Assembly: GCF_001263335.1 (NCBI RefSeq)
Contig: NZ_LGVW01000028.1
Coordinates: 62,001 to 126,000 of the forward strand
Source: Dichelobacter nodosus
Lineage (GTDB): Bacteria > Pseudomonadota > Gammaproteobacteria > Cardiobacteriales > Cardiobacteriaceae
Length of the DNA: 64,000 bases
Direction of reading: 5' to 3'
Positions 38,389 through 46,451 of the stretch are shown here, piece after piece; positions within the stretch are counted from its first letter, which is position 1, and each line of letters opens with the position of its first letter. Position numbers and translations under genes: made by a program. Under the pieces are notes generated by a model. It did no database searches. It saw only the letters and a list, made by a program, of their open reading frames with translations, and was not told where the DNA came from.

Positions 38389-39663
38389 TTAACGAACCAA
38401 ACTTGGTCCCCACGCTGGATCACGCAAACGTCCGGAAGGATCAGATAACGTTTGTGTCACCCCACCTTTTAGGTTAATCATTTTAATGACCGTCCGACCG
38501 CCTTCTGTTGCGGTATACATAATCATTTGACCATTAGGAGAAAAAGTGGCGCCCTCGTCCAAACGCCCATTAGTCAACGCTTGAAAACTACCGCTACCCA
38601 ATTGATATAAACCAATTTGGTATCCGCCACCGCTTTGGCGCGTTAAAACCATTGATTGCCCGTCCGGAGAAAGCTCGCTACTCGTACTATAATTACCGCC
38701 GACCACCGCGCGGTTAACATTGCCGCCGCTGCGATCCATGCGATAAATTTGCGGATTACCAGCGCGGTCAGAAGTAAAGTAAATAAAACGACCATCTGGT
38801 GAAAATTCGGGTTCCGTATCAATTGCCGCGTGATTAGTAATCCGTTGTTGCGCGCCACTGGCTAAATCGAGCAAATAAATATCCATATTGCCTTGTTCGT
38901 CTGCGCGCGAAATTGCCAACTGCCGACCTTCCGGCGACCACGACGGTGAACTGGCTGTTCCCTCAAATTCTGCCACCACTCTCCGACTACCGCTGGCAAC
39001 GTCTTGAATGACCAATTGCGCATGATTACGGGCATAAGTCATAAAAGCGATTTGCCGACCATCGCGAGACCACGACGGCGAAACAATCGGCATCGCGCTG
39101 GAATAAACCACTTGCCGATTAGCGCCATCAAAATCAGAAATAATCAATGAATACAAACGCCCTTTTGCATTAGCTTGCTCTAAAACATAAGCCACTTTGC
39201 TTGAAAAAGCCCCTTGAACGCCCGTTAAGCGCTGCAAAATTAAATCCGCTGCCAAATGCGCCGTGGCGCGCGCGTCAACTGATGAAACTTGTTCATTAAA
39301 AATCACTTTTTTATTCGCAACTTGCGTTAAAACGAACTGCGCCGAACTCCCGTTTGCGTCTAAAGTACGCCCCAGCGCAACATAACTCGCACCTAATCCA
39401 GAAAATTCCGCATAATCGATTTCAGCAGGAGAATTCGGACGATTGCGAATTTGTTCAGGAGCAACCGGTTGAAATAAACCCGTTTTATGTAAATCGCTGG
39501 CAATAATAAATTCCATTTTTACCCCGGGATCGCCTTGAATGGGCAATACTGCAATCGGTTGCGCTGCCCGCATAGCGCCGCTGACATCGACAACGACTTG
39601 TGCACACACAGAAATCGCTGATAAACAACACGTCAGCATCAATGCACGAACCGTTTCTTTCAT
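38389..39663 (-). CDS. tolB: Tol-Pal periplasmic beta-propeller TolB
   Basis: 424 aa. A signal peptide (to about residue 21), an N-terminal alpha/beta domain, then a six-bladed WD40-like propeller with repeated PSWSPDGRQ / PEFSPDGRFIYFTSDR motifs. It shuttles between TolA and Pal. A 136-bp gap to tolA, larger than other gaps here, holds a -10 box and two hairpins, so a second promoter for tolB-pal-cpoB is likely, as in other gammaproteobacteria. Confidence 0.96.
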   Translation of the reverse strand: MKETVRALMLTCCLSAISVCAQVVVDVSGAMRAAQPIAVLPIQGDPGVKMEFIIASDLHKTGLFQPVAPEQIRNRPNSPAEIDYAEFSGLGASYVALGRTLDANGSSAQFVLTQVANKKVIFNEQVSSVDARATAHLAADLILQRLTGVQGAFSSKVAYVLEQANAKGRLYSLIISDFDGANRQVVYSSAMPIVSPSWSRDGRQIAFMTYARNHAQLVIQDVASGSRRVVAEFEGTASSPSWSPEGRQLAISRADEQGNMDIYLLDLASGAQQRITNHAAIDTEPEFSPDGRFIYFTSDRAGNPQIYRMDRSGGNVNRAVVGGNYSTSSELSPDGQSMVLTRQSGGGYQIGLYQLGSGSFQALTNGRLDEGATFSPNGQMIMYTATEGGRTVIKMINLKGGVTQTLSDPSGRLRDPAWGPSLVR

Positions 39664-39692
39664 AAATACCTCGCCTTTGCGTTATGTTGATT

Positions 39693-39791
39693 GCCACATA
39701 TCACATGTGGCTTTACCGTCAATAAAAGGAATTTTTCCTTTCAAATCAATTTTCACCAAACTAGTGAATCTTCAAAAACCGAAAAATTATA
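39693..39791 (-). promoter_or_regulatory. Possible tolB promoter and structured leader
   Basis: A perfect minus-strand TATAAT is at 39791-39786, with a weak -35. The leader would contain AAAGGAA/TTCCTTT (39725-39742) and GCCACAT/ATGTGGC (39693-39711). No T-run follows either. Confidence 0.4.
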
Positions 39792-39799
39792 GCAAATCA

Positions 39800-40957
39800 T
39801 TAAGGACTAAAATTAATTAAAACTCCATCACGCACCAACTCCGCGGTTAAGTCATCAAAATTCGGCAAAGGCAAAGGAGATGCCGCTTTAGCTGCCGACA
39901 TCGCCGCGGTATCAAATAAGGGATAACCGCTGCTGCGATTGACTTCAACGTGCACAACTTTGCCGTGTTGATCAATCCTCAAGAGTAATTGCGCGCTCAA
40001 ATTAGTGGGAATATTGGGCGGCAATTGCCAAAAACGTTTCATTCTTGCTTTAACGGCATCGCCAAACAATTCAACGGCTTCACTTTTTGCCGCGGCAAAA
40101 GCCTGTTCATCAAAACTCGCAAGACCGTTTCCCAATCCTTCCGGCGCACCCAACGCTGCTAATTTAGCTTCTAATTCACGCGCTTCTCGTGCCGCTTTTG
40201 CTTTTGCTGCTTTTTCTTTCGCTGCCGCCGCTTTTGCTGCTTTCTCTTTCGCTGCTGCCGCTTTCTTTTTCGCTGTCGCCGCTTTTGCCGCTTTTTCTTT
40301 TGCTGCCGCTGCTTTTGCTGCTTTCTCTTTCGCTGCTGCCGCTTTCTCCGCCTTCTTTTTCGCTGCCGCTGCTTTTGCTGCTTTCTCTTTCGCTGCTGCC
40401 GCTTTCTCCGCCTTCTTTTTCGCTGCCGCTGCTTTTGCTGCTTTCTCTTTCGCTGCTGCCGCTTTCTCCGCCTTCTTTTTCGCTGCCGCTGCTTTTGCTG
40501 CTTTCTCTTTTTCTGCCGCCGCTTTTTCTGCCTTTTCTTTTGCTGCTTGTTCCGCTGCTGCTTTTTCTTCTTGCTCTGCCCGTTCTTTCGCTAAACGTTC
40601 CGCTTCCAAGCGCGCGCGCCGTTCCTGTTCCGCTTTTTCCTTTGCTAAACGTTCGCGTTCCGCGGCTAATCTTTTTTCTTCCTCTTCCGCACGAATTTTT
40701 GCCAAACGCGCCTGCTCAATTGCTTCTTTTTTAGCGGCGATTGCTTCCAAACGTTGTTCTAAAACGTGACTGGAAACCGCCGTGGTTTCGATAGACTGCG
40801 CCATTGGTTGCCCTGCGCGCGGCGCAACAAACGTGGCATTTTGGGATTTTGCCCACTGATAATTTAAAAAAATCCCCACGCCTAAAACCGCGTAAAAAAT
40901 CCCCACGGCAACTATCGAAAAAATATCTTCCCAACGCTTACTCAAGCGCTCAATCAT
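39800..40957 (-). CDS. tolA: TolA, energy-transducing envelope protein
   Basis: 385 aa. One transmembrane helix (about 14-33), a very long Ala/Lys/Glu coiled coil (about 65-270) that spans the periplasm, and a C-terminal domain (about 275-385) with the TonB-like segment ARMKRFWQLPPNIP. It passes proton-motive energy from TolQR to TolB-Pal. The coil contains three exact 60-bp DNA repeats and more degenerate copies. The start overlaps the tolR stop by 8 bp. Confidence 0.95.
   Translation of the reverse strand: MIERLSKRWEDIFSIVAVGIFYAVLGVGIFLNYQWAKSQNATFVAPRAGQPMAQSIETTAVSSHVLEQRLEAIAAKKEAIEQARLAKIRAEEEEKRLAAERERLAKEKAEQERRARLEAERLAKERAEQEEKAAAEQAAKEKAEKAAAEKEKAAKAAAAKKKAEKAAAAKEKAAKAAAAKKKAEKAAAAKEKAAKAAAAKKKAEKAAAAKEKAAKAAAAKEKAAKAATAKKKAAAAKEKAAKAAAAKEKAAKAKAAREARELEAKLAALGAPEGLGNGLASFDEQAFAAAKSEAVELFGDAVKARMKRFWQLPPNIPTNLSAQLLLRIDQHGKVVHVEVNRSSGYPLFDTAAMSAAKAASPLPLPNFDDLTAELVRDGVLINFSP
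40302..40511 (-). repeat. 60-bp tandem repeat in tolA
   Basis: 40321-40380, 40381-40440 and 40441-40500 are identical, and the identity extends a little on both sides. Each unit encodes 20 residues of Lys/Ala/Glu coiled coil. Degenerate copies lie at 40200-40300. Copy-number change would lengthen or shorten TolA in frame. Confidence 0.97.
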
Positions 40958-41411
40958 GTTCTACTCCAGCCGATTCCTCTCGCGCTTCAATGGAGAGATT
41001 TACTTTTTCCGCGCCGGCTTCTTTTAACAACTGCAAACCAGCCATCACCCGTTCATAATTAACCGCCGCATCGCCGCGCACATAAACATCAATTTGCGGG
41101 TGTTCTTGCAAATATTGACGACTTTCAAAAACAACTTCTTCACGATTCAACGCTTGCGTTGGTAACGATGCCACATTGAGAAAAAGCTGCCCCGTTTTAT
41201 CAACCGTTAACACTAACGGCAAAGTTAAATCCGTTTCATCGCTTTCCGAAACCGCCGGCGCCACATCGCCCGTTTTCGGTAAATCAACTTCCACCGATTG
41301 TTGAATCAACGGCGCCGCAATCATAAAAATCACCACCAAAACCAGCATCACGTCAATATACGGAACCACATTCATTTCCGCTTTCATGCGTCTGCCATGA
41401 CGTCTTTTCAT
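40950..41411 (-). CDS. tolR: TolR, proton-channel partner of TolQ
   Basis: 153 aa. One transmembrane helix (about 17-36) with the motor aspartate in YIDVMLVLVVIF, followed by a periplasmic ExbD-type domain. It has a typical basic N-terminus (MKRRHGRRMKAE). It lies 12 bp after tolQ and overlaps tolA. Confidence 0.96.
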   Translation of the reverse strand: MKRRHGRRMKAEMNVVPYIDVMLVLVVIFMIAAPLIQQSVEVDLPKTGDVAPAVSESDETDLTLPLVLTVDKTGQLFLNVASLPTQALNREEVVFESRQYLQEHPQIDVYVRGDAAVNYERVMAGLQLLKEAGAEKVNLSIEAREESAGVEHD

Positions 41412-41423
41412 TTCCGCCCCGCC

Positions 41424-42107
41424 TTATTTTCGGTAAAAAGAAGTCAATTGCCGATGGAGTAAATTCGAAAACTTTTCAATAAAAGCTTCGTATTCCATTT
41501 GTAAACGCTCTGATTTAGCAATAAAAAAGTTATAAGACAATACAGACGGAATCGCGGCGCACAATCCAATTGCTGTAGCAATTAACGCTTCGGCAATTCC
41601 CGGCGCGACGCTGGCAATACTGGATTGTTGCACGCCGCCTAAAGCGATGAAAGAAGTCATAATGCCGTAAACCGTTCCCAATAAACCGATATACGGCGCC
41701 GATGAAGCAAAAGTTGCCAAAACGCTCAAATTTTTTTCGTGTTCATCGCCTATCAACATAATTTCGGCTTCGATGGCACGGCGGCAATTTTGCACAATCA
41801 CATCTGGGTTGGTGATACCGCTGGCGTGCGAATGAATAAATTCATCAAAACCTTTCATAAAAATGCGCTCGATGCCTTCGCTGCTGCGGTTTTTATAATA
41901 TTCATACAACATTTGTAAATCGGTTGCGTGATCCCAAAAAGTTTGATTGAACTGCTTGGTTTTATATTCAATCCGCTTGAAATGTACCCAACGATTAACA
42001 GAAATTTTGATCGTAATCGTCAACATAATAAATAAAATCAGCATAATTGCTTGTACGATCACGCTCGCATTAAAAATTAAATGCCCAACTGAAAGTTCTG
42101 TATGCAA
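41424..42107 (-). CDS. tolQ: TolQ, proton-channel subunit (MotA/ExbB family)
   Basis: 227 aa, three transmembrane helices. The ExbB-family region SAPYIGLLGTVYGIMTSFIALG (about 133-155) and the third-helix GIAEALIATAIGLCAAIPSVLSYNFF are intact. It powers the Tol complex. The thioesterase gene ybgC, usual before tolQ, is absent; ruvB ends 34 bp upstream. Confidence 0.96.
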   Translation of the reverse strand: MHTELSVGHLIFNASVIVQAIMLILFIMLTITIKISVNRWVHFKRIEYKTKQFNQTFWDHATDLQMLYEYYKNRSSEGIERIFMKGFDEFIHSHASGITNPDVIVQNCRRAIEAEIMLIGDEHEKNLSVLATFASSAPYIGLLGTVYGIMTSFIALGGVQQSSIASVAPGIAEALIATAIGLCAAIPSVLSYNFFIAKSERLQMEYEAFIEKFSNLLHRQLTSFYRK

Positions 42108-42141
42108 AGAAATTCTCCTTAAAAAACGCTCGATTTTATGC

Positions 42142-43158
42142 CTAACTATTCCTGCCGTCAGGAACTTCTATGTTCAAATACTGATAAGCCAATTCGGTTG
42201 CCACTCTGCCGCGTGGGGTACGTTGAATAAATCCTTGTTGAATGAGATAAGGCTCAACCACATCTTCTAACGTGCCGCGCTCCTCGCCCACGCTCACGGC
42301 TAAAGTATCAATTCCTGTTGGACCGCCGCCAAAATATTCCACCAAACACAGCAACATACGTCTATCTAAAGCATCAAAACCCAAATGATCCACCGCCAAC
42401 AATTCTAAAGCTTCATCAGCCAGCGCTTTGGTAATCATTCCATCGCCGCGCACTTGCGCATAATCGCGCACACGGCGCAATAATCGATTAGCAATTCTCG
42501 GCGTACCGCGTGACCGCCGCCCAATTTCTTCGGCGCCCTCTTTATCAATTGCTACCTCAAATAATTTCGCCGACCGCATCACGATTTGCGTCAATTCATC
42601 ATGATGGTAATACTGCAAATGATGACTAATTCCAAAGCGATCGCGCAAAGGCGCCGTTAATAATCCAGAACGCGTTGTAGCGCCGATCAAAGTAAACGGC
42701 GGTAAATCCAATTTAATCGAACGCGCGGCAGGACCTTCGCCGATCATAATATCGATTTGATAATCTTCCATCGCGGGATAAAGCACTTCTTCTACCGCCG
42801 GCGACAATCGATGAATTTCATCAATAAATAACACATCGTGCGGCTCCAAATTCGTTAATAACGCGGCTAAATCGCCAGCTTTATCCAAAATAGGGCCGGA
42901 CGTTTGCCGCAAACCCACGCCTAATTCAAACGCGATAATTGCGGCAAGCGTAGTTTTTCCCAAACCGGGAGGACCAAATAATAAAACGTGATCGAGCGCT
43001 TCTTGTCGTTTTAATGCGGCTTCAATAAAAATGCTTAATTGCGCTTTTAACGATTCTTGCCCGACGTAATCGGTTAAACGCTTTGGGCGCACGGCGCGCT
43101 CAATAACTTGTTCTTCTGAACGCGCTTTTCCGCTGACTAAACGATCCGATTCAATCAT
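42142..43158 (-). CDS. ruvB: Holliday-junction helicase RuvB
   Basis: 338 aa AAA+ motor that drives branch migration with RuvA. Walker [10 protein letters not shown] (about 61-69), Walker B FIDEIHR, sensor GATTRSG and the C-terminal winged helix ([15 protein letters not shown]) are present. It overlaps ruvA by 4 bp. Confidence 0.98.
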   Translation of the reverse strand: MIESDRLVSGKARSEEQVIERAVRPKRLTDYVGQESLKAQLSIFIEAALKRQEALDHVLLFGPPGLGKTTLAAIIAFELGVGLRQTSGPILDKAGDLAALLTNLEPHDVLFIDEIHRLSPAVEEVLYPAMEDYQIDIMIGEGPAARSIKLDLPPFTLIGATTRSGLLTAPLRDRFGISHHLQYYHHDELTQIVMRSAKLFEVAIDKEGAEEIGRRSRGTPRIANRLLRRVRDYAQVRGDGMITKALADEALELLAVDHLGFDALDRRMLLCLVEYFGGGPTGIDTLAVSVGEERGTLEDVVEPYLIQQGFIQRTPRGRVATELAYQYLNIEVPDGRNS

Positions 43159-43769
43159 TTTGCCCCCTGTAAACGTAATGCAAACGCCGTTTTAATTAAC
43201 GCGGCACTATCGGCATCTTCAGCGAGCGTTTTTTGCGCTTTTTTAACCCACAATTCCGCTTCCGCCGGCGCGAGTTCTAAAGCAATCAGCGCTTGAATGG
43301 CTTCTTCTGAAGCAGAAAGCGCTATGGGCGCGCGCGACGATTCGCTTTCATCGCATAAAAATAAATCGTTTTTTTCCACGCGATCGTGCAATTCGATTAA
43401 CAAGCGCTCTGCCGTTTTTTTACCGATGCCCGATAAACGCAAAAAAGGCGCGCTTTCTTGCGCGCGCACCGCGGCAATCAAAGCTTCTGGCGTCAATCCC
43501 GACAAAATCACAATGGATAATTTCGGACCAATACCGCTCACGCGAATTAATTCGCGGAATAGTTGGCGTTGCAAAAAAGAAGAAAAACCATAGAGAAATT
43601 GACCGTCTTCTCGCTGAACGTGGTGCACAAAAACCGTTAATTCTTCGCCCACTTGCGCAGACGCCATCACCGATTGCGGTACGGTTAATTCATAACCTAC
43701 ACCACAAACGTTAATCAATAATTGATCGTTTTGTTTGTATAAAACGCGCCCCTGAAGCCAACCGATCAT
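43155..43769 (-). CDS. ruvA: Holliday-junction binding protein RuvA
   Basis: 204 aa from [10 protein letters not shown], the standard RuvA N-terminus. Its ATG overlaps the ruvC stop (ATGA), which supports this start over 43790. The OB fold, two helix-hairpin-helix motifs (about 70-130, [13 protein letters not shown] and [16 protein letters not shown]) and the C-terminal RuvB-binding domain are seen. It tetramerises on Holliday junctions. Confidence 0.97.
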   Translation of the reverse strand: MIGWLQGRVLYKQNDQLLINVCGVGYELTVPQSVMASAQVGEELTVFVHHVQREDGQFLYGFSSFLQRQLFRELIRVSGIGPKLSIVILSGLTPEALIAAVRAQESAPFLRLSGIGKKTAERLLIELHDRVEKNDLFLCDESESSRAPIALSASEEAIQALIALELAPAEAELWVKKAQKTLAEDADSAALIKTAFALRLQGAK

Positions 43770-44296
43770 GACGCGTTTCCGTTGACCCAATAATCAGTTT
43801 GCCGCGGGCGCTGGCATGCCAAAGTTTGCAGATGATGCGCATGTGTAATCGCAACGGCTAACGCATCGGCAGCATCGCTTTGAATGGCGCCCTGACGATT
43901 AAGTAAAATTTTAACCATATGTTGCACCTGAATTTTATCGGCGCCGCCTTTGCCTACAACCGCCTGCTTAATGCTTTTTGCCGCATATTCATTTATCGAT
44001 AATCCCGAAAGCACCGCCGCACAAATGGCAACGCCGCGCGCTTGTCCTAATTTCAAAGCAGAATTGGGGTTTTTGTGCACAAAAATTGCCTCGATTGCAA
44101 ATTGTTGTGGGTGATATTGTTGCACCAACTCGAAAATACCTTGATGAATCGTCATCAATCTTTGCGGCATTAATTGCGTTGCCAAACGAATGCAGCCCGA
44201 ATCGACATAATCGATCGCTGTTCCACGCACATCAATAATGCCGTAGCCCGTAATGCGCGATCCCGGATCGATGCCTAAAATGCGACAAATCGCCAT
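43766..44296 (-). CDS. ruvC: Holliday-junction resolvase RuvC
   Basis: 176 aa endonuclease. The acidic active site is visible: Asp10 in GIDPGSR, Glu in FAIEAIF, and the C-terminal pair in SDAADALAVAITHAH. The start MAICRILGIDPG lies one base after the yebC stop; an upstream ATG (44329) falls inside yebC. It cuts junctions presented by RuvAB. Confidence 0.97.
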   Translation of the reverse strand: MAICRILGIDPGSRITGYGIIDVRGTAIDYVDSGCIRLATQLMPQRLMTIHQGIFELVQQYHPQQFAIEAIFVHKNPNSALKLGQARGVAICAAVLSGLSINEYAAKSIKQAVVGKGGADKIQVQHMVKILLNRQGAIQSDAADALAVAITHAHHLQTLACQRPRQTDYWVNGNAS

Positions 44297-44297
44297 T

Positions 44298-45032
44298 TTA
44301 GCCTTCGAATTCCTCTGGGAAATCCGCATTACTTACAACGCTTTGCACGTCGTCTAATTCTTCTAACATTTCTAATAAACGCGCTACTTGTTCGGCGTCT
44401 TCCAAAGAAACCGCGGATAAATTTTCCGCGCGCAATGTTACTTCGCTTTCGTCAGCAGTAAATCCCGCTTGAACTAACGCTTCATAAACGTTGGCATATT
44501 CTTCTGGTGCGGTTAAAATTTCGGCACTTTTATCATCAAATTCAATATCTTCTGCGCCCGCATTTAATGCGGCTTCCATTAAAGCGTCTTCATCGTCAAC
44601 GTTTTCAAAGAATAAAACGCCTTGTTCTTTAAATTGGAAAGCAACTGATCCTGAAGTGCCTAAATTACCGCCGCATTTACTAAATGCATGGCGCACTTCG
44701 CCCACCGTGCGATTATTATTATCGGTTAAACAATCAACAATAATTGCCACGCCGCTAGGGCCGTATCCTTCAAAACGCACTTCTTCCATTTGCACGCCGT
44801 CAAGTTCACCAGCGCCGCGTTTAATTGCGCGTTCCATGGTTTCTTTTGTCATATTTTCTGCTTGCGCTTTGCTAACGGCTAAACGCAGGCGCGGATTCGC
44901 GTTAATATCAGAACCGCCGTGGCGCGCGGCAACGGTTAATTCACGAATTAAACGCGTAAAAATTTTGCCGCGTTTGGCATCTTCTTTGGCTTTTTTGTGT
45001 TTAATGTTTGCCCATTTACTATGACCCGCCAT
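44298..45032 (-). CDS. yebC: YebC/PmpR family protein
   Basis: 244 aa, normal size. The N-terminal AGHSKWANIKHKKAKEDAKRGK is the family hallmark. Members are described as transcription regulators and, more recently, as factors that help ribosomes through proline-rich stretches. It heads the cluster, and yebC-ruvCAB is a common order. A promoter is visible upstream. Confidence 0.96.
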   Translation of the reverse strand: MAGHSKWANIKHKKAKEDAKRGKIFTRLIRELTVAARHGGSDINANPRLRLAVSKAQAENMTKETMERAIKRGAGELDGVQMEEVRFEGYGPSGVAIIVDCLTDNNNRTVGEVRHAFSKCGGNLGTSGSVAFQFKEQGVLFFENVDDEDALMEAALNAGAEDIEFDDKSAEILTAPEEYANVYEALVQAGFTADESEVTLRAENLSAVSLEDAEQVARLLEMLEELDDVQSVVSNADFPEEFEG

Positions 45033-45085
45033 AATTTTTCTAAACCTTGCTTATCAAAAAAAGGGGCACTATTTTATCAGACTGC

Positions 45086-45113
45086 GTTATAAAATCCGCT
45101 TTTCCCAATGCAA
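45086..45113 (-). promoter_or_regulatory. Probable yebC promoter
   Basis: Minus strand: TTGCAT (45113-45108), a 16-bp spacer, and TATAAC (45091-45086). The leader would be about 50 nt. Confidence 0.5.
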
Positions 45114-45236
45114 AGCCCGCAGCGCGCTGCCCGCAAAGCTTTGCTAGAAAAACGCGCCGTTATTAATTTGCATGATTTTGGCGTGATGAATAATAAAATA
45201 AATCGACATAATTTTTTCTCTTTATAAAAATAAGTT

Positions 45237-45270
45237 CTGACATAAATTGGAAACAATTCACTGATAGATT
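45237..45270 (+). promoter_or_regulatory. Partial Pho box and -10 before pstS
   Basis: CTGACATAAAT (45237-45247) matches the first half and spacer of the PhoB box with one change; the second half (TGGAAAC) fits poorly. TAGATT lies 9 bp further on, a typical PhoB-promoter spacing. No PhoB gene is in the window. Confidence 0.35.
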
Positions 45271-45306
45271 GACCGCCAAATTCAACAACCAGTGGAGTAA
45301 ACCTTC

Positions 45307-46332
45307 ATGCAAAAATACCTTCTCGCCGCAATGATTGTTGCTGCTACCGGCAGTGTAGCTGCTCAAAGTAGCCGCGATCACATCAGTATTGTGGGTTCAT
45401 CGACGGTATATCCATTTTCGACTTTAGTTGCCGAACATTTTGGAAAAACTTCAAACTTTAAAACCCCGAAAATCGAATCTACCGGCACAGGCGGTGGCTT
45501 TAAATTGTTCTGCGCTGGTGTTGGTCCAGAACATGCCGATATTGCCAACGCTTCTCGTCCCATCAAAGACAGCGAAGTTAAAGATTGTAAAGAAAAAGGT
45601 GCAGAATTTACCGAATTTAAAATCGGTTACGATGGCATCGTTATGGCAAGTAGTAAAACTGCTGCCCCAATGAGTTTAACCACTGAACAAATTTATTTAG
45701 CTTTGGCTAAAAAAGTGCCCAGCAAAGATGGCAAATCTTTAGTTGATAACCCTTATAAAAAATGGTCTGACATCGATAAAAGTTTGCCCGATAGCAAAAT
45801 CGAAGTTTTAGGACCGCCTCCAACTTCTGGTACCCGCGATGCATTTGCTGAAATGGCATTGGATAACGGTTGCAAAAATTTTGAAGTAATCAAAGCGTTA
45901 TCAAAAGAAGAAAAAACCGCAGCTTGCCAAGGCGTTCGTGAAGATGGTGCTTACATTGAAGCCGGCGAAAATGACAACTTAATTGTCAATAAATTAACCG
46001 CTAACCCTGCTGCCGTCGGTATTTTCGGCTACAGTTTCTTAGAAGAAAATACAGATAAAGTCCAAGCAGTAACAATTGCCCAAGCAGTAACAATTGCCGG
46101 TAAACAACCCAATTTTGATAACATCGCTTCTGGCGAATATCCATTATCACGTCCTTTATTTATCTATGTGAAAAACATGCACATTGGCGTGATTCCTGGC
46201 ATTAAAGAATTCGTGCAAACATTCTTATCTGAAGAAGCAAGTGGTCAAGATGGTTATCTGAAAAACAACGGATTGATTCCACTTTCTGGCGACGAATTAG
46301 CAAAAGCTAAAGCTCAAGCTGACAGCTTGTGA
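45307..46332 (+). CDS. pstS: Phosphate-binding protein PstS
   Basis: 341 aa periplasmic binding protein. The signal peptide (1 to about 19, ending in VAA) precedes the phosphate-binding segments IVGSSTVYPFS, STGTGGGFKLFC and SGTRDAFAEM. An 18-bp tandem duplication repeats QAVTIA near residues 253-264. GTGGAG lies before the ATG. A large hairpin follows the gene, then pstC. Confidence 0.96.
   Translation: MQKYLLAAMIVAATGSVAAQSSRDHISIVGSSTVYPFSTLVAEHFGKTSNFKTPKIESTGTGGGFKLFCAGVGPEHADIANASRPIKDSEVKDCKEKGAEFTEFKIGYDGIVMASSKTAAPMSLTTEQIYLALAKKVPSKDGKSLVDNPYKKWSDIDKSLPDSKIEVLGPPPTSGTRDAFAEMALDNGCKNFEVIKALSKEEKTAACQGVREDGAYIEAGENDNLIVNKLTANPAAVGIFGYSFLEENTDKVQAVTIAQAVTIAGKQPNFDNIASGEYPLSRPLFIYVKNMHIGVIPGIKEFVQTFLSEEASGQDGYLKNNGLIPLSGDELAKAKAQADSL
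46063..46098 (+). repeat. 18-bp exact tandem duplication in pstS
   Basis: CAAGCAGTAACAATTGCC occurs twice without a gap (46063-46080, 46081-46098), adding six residues in frame. The identity of the two copies suggests a recent event. Confidence 0.97.
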
Positions 46333-46365
46333 TGGTTGCCGCATCTATTTGTTTTAGATAATAAT

Positions 46366-46396
46366 TAATAGGGGAGCAAGGATTGCTCCCCTATTA
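46366..46396 (+). other. Strong stem-loop between pstS and pstC
   Basis: TAATAGGGGAGCAA pairs perfectly with TTGCTCCCCTATTA around a 3-nt loop. No T-run follows directly. It probably protects the pstS mRNA end or lowers read-through, giving more binding protein than channel. Confidence 0.7.
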
Positions 46397-46451
46397 GCGT
46401 TTTACGCAAAGCACCTTTTTACACCTATTTTAGTTTTGTTAAGGAATGATT

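Noticed and set aside
40302-40511. CRISPR-like regular repeats
   Set aside because: Units are contiguous with no spacers and encode the TolA coiled coil.
40189-40769. Long plus-strand open frames (Leu-, Ser- and Phe/Ala-rich) opposite tolA
   Set aside because: They are mirror frames of the Lys/Ala repeat of TolA, with extreme composition and no ribosome site.
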